Shown: in pieces, positions 34,630-43,997 of the stretch
Layout of the letters: each line of letters opens with the position of its first letter
How positions within the stretch are numbered: the first letter of the stretch is position 1
Assembly (NCBI GenBank): GCA_904419745.1
Contig: CAJFSS010000013.1
Location: 18,835-82,834, forward strand
DNA length: 64,000 bases
DNA from: Candidatus Pseudoruminococcus merdavium
GTDB lineage: Bacteria > Bacillota > Clostridia > Oscillospirales > Ruminococcaceae
Direction: 5' to 3'
Translations under genes and position numbers: made by a program
The notes under the pieces: model-generated
Told to the model about the DNA's origin: nothing
The model's database searches: none
The model's input: only the letters and a program-made list of their open reading frames with translations

Positions 34630-34892
34630 TCACAAAGACTGTGACAGAGACAGTACGCTTGAACCAAACGCTTCAGCGAACCGGGGACAGTGCAAGCCCG
34701 GTGCAAGTCAGGTTGTTGCGGAACATCACTCTGTAGTCGCAAACTGAACAGAACATTGCTTGTTTTTAGTAAGGGACGCCGGTCTCCCGCCGTTATCCGG
34801 GACGCATATGCTGGTATGTCGTAATAGGTGGTTGAAGCGAAGTGCATTTGCCCTTCGTCCTGTTTCACGACGGGACGAAGGGCTTTTTATTT
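34630..34892 (+). promoter_or_regulatory. T-box leader of ileS (specifier AUC)
   Basis: The leader shows a long Stem I region (GACAGAGACAGTACGC, then AGCGAACCGGGGACAGTGCA), the specifier loop GGAACATCACTC with AUC at 34725-34727 (Ile), and the antiterminator bulge TGGT at 34829-34832, which complements the ACCA end of tRNA. The terminator is at 34850-34892: GCCCTTCGTCC / GGACGAAGGGC then TTTTTATTTT. Uncharged tRNA-Ile is expected to favour antitermination. The bases after TGGT (TGAAGCGA) depart from the usual ACCGCG. Confidence 0.88.
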
Positions 34893-34973
34893 TCTGCCCA
34901 ATGATATCCAGCACAGGGAGTTTCCCCTGGATTGCCTTACAAACCTTTTTACTTCAAAACAGGAGGATTTGCC

Positions 34974-37900
34974 ATGTACGAAAAGGTATCGCCTGACCTG
35001 AATTTTGTAGACCGTGAAAAACAGGTCACAGAATTTTGGGAAAAAAACCACATTTTTGAAAAAAGCGTAGAAAAAAACAAACAGGGGCCTGTCTACACTT
35101 TTTATGACGGCCCGCCGACTGCAAACGGGAAACCCCATATCGGCCATGTATTGACCCGTGTCATCAAGGATTTAATTCCACGTTACCGCACCATGAAAGG
35201 GTGGGACGTCCCCCGCAAAGCCGGATGGGATACCCATGGCCTGCCTGTAGAGCTGGAAGTCGAAAAACTGCTCGGTATCAATGGAAAAGAGCAAATTGAA
35301 GAATACGGCCTGGAACCCTTTATTGAAAAGTGCAAAGAAAGTGTTTGGAAATACAAGGGTATGTGGGAGGATTTTTCCCGTACGGTCGGTTATTGGGTTG
35401 ACATGGAACACCCCTATGTCACCTATGACAACAATTTCATTGAATCCGAATGGTGGGCTTTAAAACAGATTTGGGAACGCGGCCTGCTCTATAAAGGCTT
35501 TAAGATTGTCCCCTACTGCCCACGCTGCGGCACCCCGCTTTCTTCTCACGAAGTAGCCCAGGGATACAAGGACGTCAAGGAACGCTCTGCAATCGCCAAA
35601 TTCAAGGTAGTTGGGGAAAACGCTTACTTCCTCGCCTGGACTACTACTCCCTGGACGCTGCCTTCCAACGTGGCGCTGTGCGTCAACCCGAATGAATCCT
35701 ATGTCAAGGTTTCTTACAAAGATGAGACCTATTATCTGGCAGAGGCCCTCTGCGACGCGGTACTCGGAGAAGGGGAATACACCATTCTGGAACACTATGT
35801 CGGAAAGGATTTAGAATACCGCGAGTATGAGCCGCTCTACCGTTTTGTCTCCCCGAAGGAAAAATGCTGGTACATCACCTGCGACACCTATGTCACCCTG
35901 ACCGACGGTACCGGTATTGTCCATATCGCCCCTGCGTTTGGTGAGGACGACGCCAATGTCGGGCGCAAGTATGGCCTCCCGCTTGTCCAGCTGGTCGATT
36001 CCAAAGGTGAAATGACTGCGGAAACCGACTGGGCAGGCACTTTCTGTAAGGATGCAGATCCCGAAATCCTCAAGGATTTGGACAAAAGAGGACTGCTTTT
36101 CTCCGCGCCGAAATTCGAACACAGCTATCCGCATTGCTGGCGCTGTGGGACTCCCCTGATCTACTACGCAAGGGAATCCTGGTTTATCCGTATGACCGAA
36201 GTCAAAGACGACCTGATCCGCAATAACAACACCGTCCACTGGATGCCGGAAAGCATTGGAAAAGGCCGCTTTGGCGACTGGCTGGAAAATGTACAGGATT
36301 GGGGAATTTCCCGCAACCGGTACTGGGGCACTCCGCTCAACATCTGGGAGTGCGAATGCGGGCACCGCCATGCCATCGGTTCGATTGAGGAACTCAAGAG
36401 CATGTCTCCAAACTGCCCGGACAATATCGAACTGCACCGTCCGTTTATCGACGAGGTCACGATCACCTGTCCTCATTGTGGAAAACAGATGAAGCGCGTC
36501 CCGGAGGTCATCGACTGCTGGTTCGATTCCGGTTCCATGCCGTTTGCACAGCACCACTATCCATTTGAAAACAAGGAAGTATTTGAGCAGCAGTTCCCGG
36601 CGGACTTTATTTCCGAGGCTGTCGACCAAACTCGCGGATGGTTCTATTCCCTGCTTGCTATCTCCACACTGCTCTTTAACAAAGCTCCATATAAAAACGT
36701 CATCGTCCTTGGACATGTCCAGGATGAAAACGGGCAGAAGATGTCCAAATCCAAGGGAAACGCCGTCGATCCATTCGATGCACTGGAAACCTTTGGCGCG
36801 GACGCAATCCGCTGGTACTTCTATACAAACTCCGCCCCCTGGCTGCCCAACCGGTTCCACAAAAAAGCAGTTGTAGAAGGCCAGCGCAAATTCCTTTCAA
36901 CCCTGTGGAATACCTATGCGTTTTTTGTCCTGTACGCCAATATTGACGAGTTTGACGCCACCAAGCATACACTCAAGCACGAGAACCTGACAGTCATGGA
37001 TCGCTGGCTGCTTTCCCGCCTGAACACCTTGATTTCAGAAGTCGACGATCATTTGGAAAACTACCGGATCCCGGAGACAGCAAAGGCGCTCTCTGATTTT
37101 GTGGATGAACTCAGCAACTGGTATGTCCGCCGTTCCAGAGAACGTTTCTGGGGAACCGAAATGACGGACGACAAGGAAAGCGCATACATGACCCTGTATA
37201 CCGCTCTTGTCACTGTTTCCAAAGTCGCTGCTCCTCTCGTCCCATTCCTGAGCGAAGAAATCTATCAGAATTTGGTGCGCAGTCTGGATAAGGAAGCTCC
37301 CGAGAGCGTCCATCTGTGTGAGTTCCCACAGACGGATACAGCCTATGTGGACAAAAAGCTGGAAGAGGATATGGATGAAGTCCTTCAAATTGTCACGCTT
37401 GGCCGCGCGGCAAGAAATGCAGCAAATCGGAAAAACCGCCAGCCTCTTGCCAAAATCTATGTCAAAGCAGATCACACACTTGACATAGTCTATGAGGATA
37501 TCATTCTTGATGAGCTCAATATCAAATCTTTGGAATTCATCGATGACGCCTCCGGGTTTGTCTCCTATACCTTTAAACCACAGCTGAGAATCCTCGGCCA
37601 GAAATACGGTAAGCGCATTGGAGAAATCCGCAACGCTCTTGCTTCTCTGGATGGAAACACCGCTATGGCGGAACTTCGGCAAAACGGCTGTATTGTTCTG
37701 CATCTGCCGGATGGAGACGTCTCCCTGACAGAGGAAGAACTGCTGATTGAGGAAAAACAAATGGAAGGGCTCACCTCCCTGAGCGACCGCGGCGTAACTG
37801 TGGTACTGGATACCAAACTTACCGACGAACTGGTGGAAGAGGGCTTTGTCCGTGAAATTATCAGCAAAATCCAATCCATGAGAAAAGAAGCGGATTTCAA

Positions 37901-38093
37901 CGTCACCGATCATATTTCCGTCTATTGTCAGGGCAATGAAAAAATAGCCTCCCTTCTCACTGCACATGCACAGGAGATTTCGCACGATGTACTGGCGGAG
38001 GAAATCCATACGGACAGCATGGACGGTTTTACCGCGGATTGGGATATCAATGGGGAAAAAGTCACTTTCGGTGTAAAAGTTCACACAAAATAA
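34974..38093 (+). CDS. ileS: Isoleucine-tRNA ligase
   Basis: A 1039-residue class I synthetase. HIGH is at residues 55-58 (PHIGHVL) and KMSKS near 589-593 (GQKMSKSKGN). The editing domain has the family's TTTPWTLPSN and GTGIVHIAPAFGEDD, and the anticodon-binding region has RPFIDEVTITCP-type elements and a C-terminal domain. Length and the N-terminus MYEKVSPDLNFVDREKQVTE resemble the eukaryote-like (type 2) bacterial IleRS group, some of which resist mupirocin; that property is inference. The start at 34974 follows AGGAGG. It is controlled by the T-box upstream. Confidence 0.96.
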   Translation: MYEKVSPDLNFVDREKQVTEFWEKNHIFEKSVEKNKQGPVYTFYDGPPTANGKPHIGHVLTRVIKDLIPRYRTMKGWDVPRKAGWDTHGLPVELEVEKLLGINGKEQIEEYGLEPFIEKCKESVWKYKGMWEDFSRTVGYWVDMEHPYVTYDNNFIESEWWALKQIWERGLLYKGFKIVPYCPRCGTPLSSHEVAQGYKDVKERSAIAKFKVVGENAYFLAWTTTPWTLPSNVALCVNPNESYVKVSYKDETYYLAEALCDAVLGEGEYTILEHYVGKDLEYREYEPLYRFVSPKEKCWYITCDTYVTLTDGTGIVHIAPAFGEDDANVGRKYGLPLVQLVDSKGEMTAETDWAGTFCKDADPEILKDLDKRGLLFSAPKFEHSYPHCWRCGTPLIYYARESWFIRMTEVKDDLIRNNNTVHWMPESIGKGRFGDWLENVQDWGISRNRYWGTPLNIWECECGHRHAIGSIEELKSMSPNCPDNIELHRPFIDEVTITCPHCGKQMKRVPEVIDCWFDSGSMPFAQHHYPFENKEVFEQQFPADFISEAVDQTRGWFYSLLAISTLLFNKAPYKNVIVLGHVQDENGQKMSKSKGNAVDPFDALETFGADAIRWYFYTNSAPWLPNRFHKKAVVEGQRKFLSTLWNTYAFFVLYANIDEFDATKHTLKHENLTVMDRWLLSRLNTLISEVDDHLENYRIPETAKALSDFVDELSNWYVRRSRERFWGTEMTDDKESAYMTLYTALVTVSKVAAPLVPFLSEEIYQNLVRSLDKEAPESVHLCEFPQTDTAYVDKKLEEDMDEVLQIVTLGRAARNAANRKNRQPLAKIYVKADHTLDIVYEDIILDELNIKSLEFIDDASGFVSYTFKPQLRILGQKYGKRIGEIRNALASLDGNTAMAELRQNGCIVLHLPDGDVSLTEEELLIEEKQMEGLTSLSDRGVTVVLDTKLTDELVEEGFVREIISKIQSMRKEADFNVTDHISVYCQGNEKIASLLTAHAQEISHDVLAEEIHTDSMDGFTADWDINGEKVTFGVKVHTK

Positions 38094-38110
38094 AGTATTT
38101 ATCATTTTTA

Positions 38111-38143
38111 AGCGGAGCAGTTCAAGAACTGCTCCGCTTTTTC
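38111..38143 (+). terminator. Terminator after ileS
   Basis: A 13-bp stem AGCGGAGCAGTTC / GAACTGCTCCGCT with TTTTT tail, 18 bp after the stop. Confidence 0.92.
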
Positions 38144-38642
38144 CATCTCTGATACCACCATCGTCCTGATTGACATTCATATCACAGTATGCCCCCGCAA
38201 TCATCCGATTTGGCAGTATACATGGATATAAAAGCCCCATCGCGTAACCTTCTTGGAATCTCCCAGGTGCATTGCAGGCAGCCATATCACATACTGGTGT
38301 TGCCCAGATTATGGTCAATGCTTCTCAGACACGAATCCCTAAGTAGTTCAGGAAAGGAAATTACCAAAGAAGAAAACTTTTTACCTGCTGCCGTCGGGAC
38401 TTCTGATCTATCCGAACCTTCTGATACAAATAGCCCAATGCAGAGGAAGCGCTTCAAAGAAATATTGATTCTTTCCAAAACGGCCATTTTGAAAATACCA
38501 CGTTTTGTTGGTCATGGTCTTTCTTTGCCGTATTTGGCATCACGTAATAATTTCTCCCAGCTCTTTTTAGAAGTATATTATCTATTCATACCTTGTTTTT
38601 ACGCCCATTTAGTCACATAAAATATATTTATTTATTTTTATA
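38144..38642. other. 500-bp stretch without a recognisable gene
   Basis: Open frames exist on both strands (for example + 38189-38620 and - 38287-38487), but none has a good ribosome binding site or resembles a known family. The stretch may hold decayed sequence. The last part carries the promoter of the surface protein gene. Confidence 0.4.
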
Positions 38643-38670
38643 TTGATATTTGTGACCACAATGGTATACT
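38643..38670 (+). promoter_or_regulatory. Promoter of the surface protein gene
   Basis: TTGATA (38643-38648), 16 bp, TATACT (38665-38670), the latter preceded by TGG as an extended -10. It leaves a leader of about 110 nt. Confidence 0.65.
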
Positions 38671-38688
38671 GTAAGTACCACATGGAAA

Positions 38689-38740
38689 AAGGAGGAGATA
38701 TATTTTAAAAACTGGAATTGCCATATCCCGCAATCCAGAC
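38689..38740 (+). promoter_or_regulatory. Leader with orphan Shine-Dalgarno and hairpin
   Basis: AAGGAGGAG (about 38689-38697) lies close to the predicted transcript 5' end, but no start codon follows it. Next comes a stem CTGG(A)ATTGC / GCAATCCAG (about 38715-38740). The real ribosome binding site (AAAGGAGG) is some 85 nt further on. An untranslated SD near the 5' end is known to stabilise some Bacillus mRNAs. Confidence 0.45.
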
Positions 38741-38788
38741 TTACCGCATAAATCCATGGGATATTATAACAAAAGGAGGTTTTACACA

Positions 38789-40480
38789 ATGGGTAAGAAT
38801 TTTAAAAAAATTTTGGCCGCCGTTGTATCTGCAGCGATGATTTGCCTGCCAATGGGTGTATTGGCAGCAGATGAAAATGTCGCGTCCGTCGATGCGACGG
38901 AATACGCTACGCTACAGGAGGCCATCAACCAGGCAAATGGAAAAACAGTCACATTGCTTACTGATGTGACAGAGAGCGTTACCATTCCAGAAGGTACTAC
39001 CATCACATTGGATTTGGGCGAATTCACTTTGACCAATACTGACAAACAGGATACTATTACAAACAACGGTACTCTAACCGTCACCGGAAACGGTACTGTT
39101 GACAATGTCTCCCATGCCAAGACAGCGCTCCAAAACAATGGAACTGCTGTTCTGAACGGAGGCACTTTTGACCGTTCCAAAGAAGCTGGAAAAAATGAAT
39201 CTGATTCTGGAGAAAATTCCTACTACACTATCGTCAACCATGGTACTATGACCATTAAAGACGGTACAACGGTAAAACAAAACGGGAAATTCTCCAGTTT
39301 GTTGGAAAACGGCTGGTATAACGGCAATCAGAATACTGGAAAACAGGATTCTGTTTTGAACATTGAAGGCGGTCATTTCACCGGCGGTCTGAATACCATC
39401 AAAAACGATGATTACGGTCAATTGCATATTTCCGGCGGTACTTTTGAAAATGTCGCACAGGCTGCTCTGCTCAACTGGAATACTGCAACCATCACAGGCG
39501 GTACTTTCCAAGTGGATACAGGTTCCAACTGTGTCGTTCTTAACGGTTATCTCAATGATTCCATGGATAAAGGCGAGTTGACCATCTCTGGTGGTACTTT
39601 CAGCGGTGGAGTTGATGTTCTCCAAACCATGGGAGGTTCTACAAACAGCGGAACTATTAAGATTTCCAACGGTACTTTCAATGGAAATATCAACCTAGGT
39701 CTTACTGCATCCGCTTCCGCAGGCAACCTTGAAATTTCCGGTTCTGCTGTCATTAACGGCGATGTTATCAACACCCAGCAGGACTCTGTTGTCATCAACG
39801 GCGGTACTATTACTGGTACAATCAATAACACTGGTAATGGAACCATGCAGGTCAACAGCGGTAATTTCTCCGAACAGCCGGACAGCGCATATGTCAATGG
39901 AGCTTCTACCGTTGCAAAATACACCACCGGCGATGTAGCAACCTTCATCGTAGGCTCTGCATCTGACGTTGCAAACCAGCTTTCCAATGCGGTGAAAGGC
40001 GACAAGATTGAGATTATGCAGGGTGATGCAGAGATCGCTGTCACTGAGGGCGTATCCGTTTCCAATACCGGTACTGGAACCGTTACTGTAAACGGTGAAA
40101 CTGTTACTGAAGAGCCTGTGGTGACCCCGCATGTTCATGGGAATATCATCCATGTGGATGCGAAAGCCCCAACTGCCACACAGGCAGGCAATATTGAATA
40201 CTGGTTATGCGAAGACTGCGGCAAATACTTCAGCGATGAAGCCTTGACCAAGGAAATCACAGAAGAAGATACCATTCTTGCCGCTACTGGCGAAACGTCC
40301 AATCCTTCACAGCCAGCTAACCCGGATAATTCCGGTTCCGGCACACAGGTCACTCCGGACGATACCACCAGCACCCCGCAAACTGGGGATTCCTCCAACC
40401 TGGCGGTCTGGGTTGTTTTAACTGTCCTTGCTGGAGCAAGCATTGTAAAAGCAGCACTGTCTGTCAAACACGCAAAATAA
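38789..40480 (+). CDS. Secreted beta-helix-type surface protein with sortase motif
   Basis: A 563-residue exported protein. The signal peptide is MGKNFKKILAAVVSAAMICL with AxA cleavage after VLAA. A long region (about 50-430) is built of short GT-rich strands such as LTISGGTFSGGV, HISGGTFENV and ATITGGTFQV, as in parallel beta-helix or pectate-lyase-like folds. A small domain has HGNIIHVDAKAPTATQAGN and CEDCGKYFSDEALTKE. A Ser/Pro/Asp/Thr linker leads to TPQTGD, a hydrophobic segment (LAVWVVLTVLAGASIVKAAL) and a basic KHAK tail. It is a sortase substrate (LPxTG variant) displayed on the cell wall. The ligand is unknown. Confidence 0.82.
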   Translation: MGKNFKKILAAVVSAAMICLPMGVLAADENVASVDATEYATLQEAINQANGKTVTLLTDVTESVTIPEGTTITLDLGEFTLTNTDKQDTITNNGTLTVTGNGTVDNVSHAKTALQNNGTAVLNGGTFDRSKEAGKNESDSGENSYYTIVNHGTMTIKDGTTVKQNGKFSSLLENGWYNGNQNTGKQDSVLNIEGGHFTGGLNTIKNDDYGQLHISGGTFENVAQAALLNWNTATITGGTFQVDTGSNCVVLNGYLNDSMDKGELTISGGTFSGGVDVLQTMGGSTNSGTIKISNGTFNGNINLGLTASASAGNLEISGSAVINGDVINTQQDSVVINGGTITGTINNTGNGTMQVNSGNFSEQPDSAYVNGASTVAKYTTGDVATFIVGSASDVANQLSNAVKGDKIEIMQGDAEIAVTEGVSVSNTGTGTVTVNGETVTEEPVVTPHVHGNIIHVDAKAPTATQAGNIEYWLCEDCGKYFSDEALTKEITEEDTILAATGETSNPSQPANPDNSGSGTQVTPDDTTSTPQTGDSSNLAVWVVLTVLAGASIVKAALSVKHAK

Positions 40481-40504
40481 TCCGGCACTTACATTTTTAT
40501 ATCA

Positions 40505-40542
40505 AAAATACCGGCCCTCCTGGGAAGGCCGGTATTTTTTAA
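40505..40542 (+). terminator. Terminator after the surface protein gene
   Basis: AAATACCGGCC / GGCCGGTATTTTTT, 25 bp after the stop codon. Confidence 0.92.
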
Positions 40543-40687
40543 TATCTTCAATAGTACATGGAAACCCGGCAATTTGAAAAACAATCAATCCCACGGGCAC
40601 TATTTTATCAATGTATTCCGGCTGCAATCATAAGATAATTTTTCAGGGAGAACGCTCTTTTTTCAAAACACCATGGAATGTTTTGCT

Positions 40688-41362
40688 CTATGTCCTTGGA
40701 CCGCATTCCGGCAAAAACTTCCGGACTACTTCATAGAGTTTTTCGCTGTGCACCACATAACTCCCATGATCTTCCCCGGGAAGAATTTTTAAAACGCTGT
40801 TTGGAATATGGCTTGCAATCATCCGCGTATGCTCTTCCAATATCAAATCATGCTCCCCTGCCAACACCAAAACAGGAATTTTGATCTGTGACAGTTCCGC
40901 TACATCGATATTGGGTTCATACGCCATTAGACGCCATAACTTGGAACGTGTAAAAAAATGGACCAGTTTACAATGGCGTACAAAGCGTTTTCCCATCCCA
41001 CTGGGAGTGAGGTTGGCTCCGCTGATAATCAGCCTGGAGAGCAAATCCGGATACTGGATGGCTAGCAGCAACCCAATAATTCCTCCATCGCTATATCCAT
41101 ATACTATGGGCTTTTTTAGCCCAAGCTGTTCTATCAAACACCGGGTATCCTCCGCCATCAAATGATAAGTGAGCTGTTTTGTCTTCTCGCTGTGTCCATG
41201 GCACCGGCTGTCCAGTGCATAGACGGTATAATGCTTTGACAACTGCGCTGTAAACTCACGAAAAATTGTATGATTTTCCCCGTTTCCATGTAATAAAACA
41301 ATCGGTTTCCCTGTTCCGGATTTCTCATAAAAAAGTGTGACTCCATTCACTGTTATAGTCAT
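40688..41362 (-). CDS. Alpha/beta-fold hydrolase
   Basis: A 224-residue alpha/beta hydrolase: oxyanion-hole HGNGENHTIF, CHGHSEKT, nucleophile elbow GYSDGG (Ser), acid in LVLAGEHDLI and the catalytic His in GEDHGSYVVHS. It is probably an esterase or thioesterase-like enzyme on a small substrate. It is transcribed alone, with GGGAGGTTG upstream of the start. Confidence 0.88.
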   Translation of the reverse strand: MTITVNGVTLFYEKSGTGKPIVLLHGNGENHTIFREFTAQLSKHYTVYALDSRCHGHSEKTKQLTYHLMAEDTRCLIEQLGLKKPIVYGYSDGGIIGLLLAIQYPDLLSRLIISGANLTPSGMGKRFVRHCKLVHFFTRSKLWRLMAYEPNIDVAELSQIKIPVLVLAGEHDLILEEHTRMIASHIPNSVLKILPGEDHGSYVVHSEKLYEVVRKFLPECGPRT

Positions 41363-41493
41363 AACCTACAACCTCCCATTGACAAATCACTCGATGAACC
41401 CTATTCATTTTACTGAAGATCATAAGCTTTCACAAGATTATGTTTTCAAGTTAGAAAAAGATAAATATTTGCTGGAATTACGTATCTGTCCTA
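41363..41493. other. Divergent intergenic region, hydrolase and ldh
   Basis: The whole gap (41363-41703) holds no gene. The ldh promoter candidate is at 41494-41522. No confident Rex-type operator was identified. Confidence 0.4.
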
Positions 41494-41522
41494 TTTACAA
41501 AAGCTTCACATCATGATATCAT
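41494..41522 (+). promoter_or_regulatory. Candidate promoter of ldh
   Basis: TTTACA (41494-41499), 17 bp, TATCAT (41517-41522). It lies 180 bp from the start codon, so the leader would be long; a closer promoter may have been missed. Confidence 0.4.
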
Positions 41523-41703
41523 TTTAACAAGTAGGATATTTTTTTCCAGGCTTTTTAGCCGGGGTTCCTATTCTATTACAGGCGGGCAAAAAAAGAAAAA
41601 TAGAATGCCGCCTCATTTCTTATGAAGGTATTCACCGGATAAACCAATTTGAAAAGGCAAGAAAATTTTGAATGTTTATTCCGGTTTTAGGGGGAATTGA
41701 CAA

Positions 41704-42657
41704 ATGAAAAAAGGCAAAAAAATTACAATTCTTGGTGCTGGGAATGTGGGTGCAACAATCGCTTACACCCTTGCATTGGACGGAATGGCCTCCGAACTGG
41801 TTCTGATCGATATTAACGAAAAAAAAGCCCAAGGAGAAGCAATGGATATTTTGCAGGGAACGCCGTTTTGTGCCCCTGTAAAAGTCTGTTCCGGATCCTA
41901 TGAGGACGCCACGGATTCCGATATCGTTATCGTCACTGTCGGACTTGCTCGTAAACCGGGCCAAAGCCGGATTGACCTCGCACAGGCCAATGTCAATATT
42001 ATCAAGCAGGTCATGCCGCAAATCACCAAGGTTGCCCCGGACGCTGTTTATGTCGTTGTCAGCAATCCAGTGGACATCATCACTTATGCAATTCTCAAAA
42101 CCACAGATTTACCGGAAAGCCAAGTCATTGGTTCTGGGACTATGCTCGATTCCGCACGGCTTCGTTCCCGTCTTGCAGACCATGTGGGGCTTAATTCCAA
42201 AAATGTTCATGCCTATGTTTTTGGAGAACATGGAGACAGCTCTTTAATCCCATGGTCTCTCGCGACCATTGCCGGCATTGAAATGAACCGCTATTGCACC
42301 GATATGTGCGAAAAACATAACCTGTGCGGCAAAGAAGAACTCAAGGAAATTGAAGAAGACGTGCGCAATGCCGGGGCAAAGGTCATTGCACTCAAAGGCG
42401 CCACTTTTTATGCGGTTGCCCTTTCTGTACGTCGGATCTGTGAATGCATTGTCCGGGACACCAATTCCGTTATGACAATTTCTTCCTTGGTTCATGATCA
42501 GTATGGTATCAACGATGTTTGCCTTAGCCTTCCCTATGTTGTAGGTGCACGCGGGATTGTTCGTGCCGTTGTTCCTCCCCTCACAGAAGAAGAGGTCAGC
42601 CTGTTACATAAAAGCGCCAACACTCTCAAAGATACTATCAGCCAGCTGGAGCTGTAA
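41704..42657 (+). CDS. ldh: L-lactate dehydrogenase
   Basis: A 317-residue NAD-dependent L-lactate dehydrogenase that regenerates NAD by reducing pyruvate. It shows the Rossmann motif ITILGAGNVGATIAY, the substrate loop ARKPGQSRID (with Gln in GLARKPGQSR as in LDH), SNPVDIITYA, GSGTMLDSARLR and the catalytic His in FGEHGDSS. Gln rather than Arg at the loop specificity position argues for lactate over malate dehydrogenase. AGGGGG precedes the start. It lies 108 bp upstream of the malic enzyme gene, possibly in the same transcript. Confidence 0.93.
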   Translation: MKKGKKITILGAGNVGATIAYTLALDGMASELVLIDINEKKAQGEAMDILQGTPFCAPVKVCSGSYEDATDSDIVIVTVGLARKPGQSRIDLAQANVNIIKQVMPQITKVAPDAVYVVVSNPVDIITYAILKTTDLPESQVIGSGTMLDSARLRSRLADHVGLNSKNVHAYVFGEHGDSSLIPWSLATIAGIEMNRYCTDMCEKHNLCGKEELKEIEEDVRNAGAKVIALKGATFYAVALSVRRICECIVRDTNSVMTISSLVHDQYGINDVCLSLPYVVGARGIVRAVVPPLTEEEVSLLHKSANTLKDTISQLEL

Positions 42658-42765
42658 GGGTTCCTTAGCAGCTCTCGCGGCTGCATGTATAAATTATTTA
42701 GCTGGACTGTCTGTTATCACTGGATACAGTCCGCTGAAAAAACATTCAGAAAGGAATGGATAAAC

Positions 42766-43944
42766 ATGGATTACGCAGCAGAATCCCTGAAAAAACACAG
42801 AGAATGGAAAGGCAAAATTGAGGTTGTTTGCCGTGCACCGCTTGCAAACCACGAGGATCTTTCCCTTGCCTATACCCCGGGTGTTGCTCAGCCTTGCCTG
42901 GAAATTCAGAAAGACGTTAACCAGAGCTATGAACTGACCCGCCGCGGCAACCTCGTTGCGGTTGTCACCGATGGCACAGCAGTCCTTGGCCTTGGCGACA
43001 TTGGCCCTGAGGCTGGTATGCCGGTTATGGAGGGCAAATGCGCCCTGTTCAAACACTTTGGCGATGTTGACGCCATTCCTCTGTGCATCCGCTCCAAGGA
43101 TGTTGATGAGATTGTCAACACTGTCCGTCTGCTCGCAGGCAGCTTTGGCGGTATCAACCTCGAGGATATTGCCGCTCCGCGTTGCTTTGAAATTGAGCGC
43201 CGCCTGAAAGAGTGCTGTGATATTCCTATCTTCCACGACGATCAGCATGGTACCGCAGTGGTTGCTCTGGCCGCTATGCTCAACGCTTTGAAGCTTGTCG
43301 GCAAGAAGCTGGAAGACATTAAGGTTGTTACCAGCGGTGCAGGCGCAGCAGGAATTGCAATTATTAAACTGTTGATCGCTTCTGGCCTGAACAGTGAAAA
43401 TGTTATCCTCTGCGACCGGAAAGGCGCTATCTACAAGGGACGTGAGGGCCTGAACAAAGAAAAAGAGGAAATGGCTGAAATTACCAACAAGAACTGCCAG
43501 AAAGGCACCCTTGCTGATGTTCTTGTCGGTGCTGACGTGTTCCTCGGCATTTCTGCTCCTGGCTGTGTTACTCCTGAAATGGTCAAGAGCATGAACAAAG
43601 ACCCCATCATCTTCCCGATGGCAAACCCGGTTCCGGAAATCATGCCGGATCTTGCATATGAAGCTGGCGCGGCTGTTGTTGGTACTGGACGCAGCGACTT
43701 CCCGAACCAGATCAACAATGTCCTTGCATTCCCTGGCATCTTCCGCGGTGCTTTGGATGTCCGTGCAAGCGATATCAACGATGCAATGAAGATTGCGGCT
43801 GCAAAAGCAATCGCTGACTTTGTCACTCCGGAGAAACTCAATAAGGATTACATCATCCCGAGTGCATTTGAAGATGGAATTGCTCAGGCTGTTGCAAAAG
43901 CTGTTGCACAGGCTGCTCGTGATTCCGGCGTTGCCCGCCTGTAA
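42766..43944 (+). CDS. NAD(P)-dependent malic enzyme (short type)
   Basis: A 392-residue malic enzyme converting malate to pyruvate and CO2. Visible motifs are LAYTPGVAQPCLEI, DGTAVLGLGDIGP, the metal/substrate region FHDDQHGTAVV, the Rossmann loop TSGAGAAGIA, and MANPVPEIMPD with GTGRSDFPNQ. The short form without a phosphotransacetylase domain is typical of Firmicutes. The start at 42766 follows AAAGGAATGG. Codon choice looks markedly biased (highly expressed). With ldh it links malate, pyruvate and lactate pools. Confidence 0.93.
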   Translation: MDYAAESLKKHREWKGKIEVVCRAPLANHEDLSLAYTPGVAQPCLEIQKDVNQSYELTRRGNLVAVVTDGTAVLGLGDIGPEAGMPVMEGKCALFKHFGDVDAIPLCIRSKDVDEIVNTVRLLAGSFGGINLEDIAAPRCFEIERRLKECCDIPIFHDDQHGTAVVALAAMLNALKLVGKKLEDIKVVTSGAGAAGIAIIKLLIASGLNSENVILCDRKGAIYKGREGLNKEKEEMAEITNKNCQKGTLADVLVGADVFLGISAPGCVTPEMVKSMNKDPIIFPMANPVPEIMPDLAYEAGAAVVGTGRSDFPNQINNVLAFPGIFRGALDVRASDINDAMKIAAAKAIADFVTPEKLNKDYIIPSAFEDGIAQAVAKAVAQAARDSGVARL

Positions 43945-43966
43945 TTTTCTCTGACAATCAGGGATA

Positions 43967-43996
43967 AAAACCCCCGGAACGTTCCGGGGGTTTTTT
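43967..43996 (+). terminator. Terminator after the malic enzyme gene
   Basis: A perfect 10-bp palindrome CCCCCGGAAC / GTTCCGGGGG followed by TTTTTT. Confidence 0.95.
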
Positions 43997-43997
43997 A

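Noticed and set aside
37035..38318. A 427-codon frame antisense to ileS
   Set aside because: Shadow of the ileS reading frame; no ribosome binding site and no recognisable domain.
38189..38620. A 143-codon frame between ileS and the surface protein gene
   Set aside because: No family, no good ribosome binding site and an atypical composition; left as unassigned sequence.
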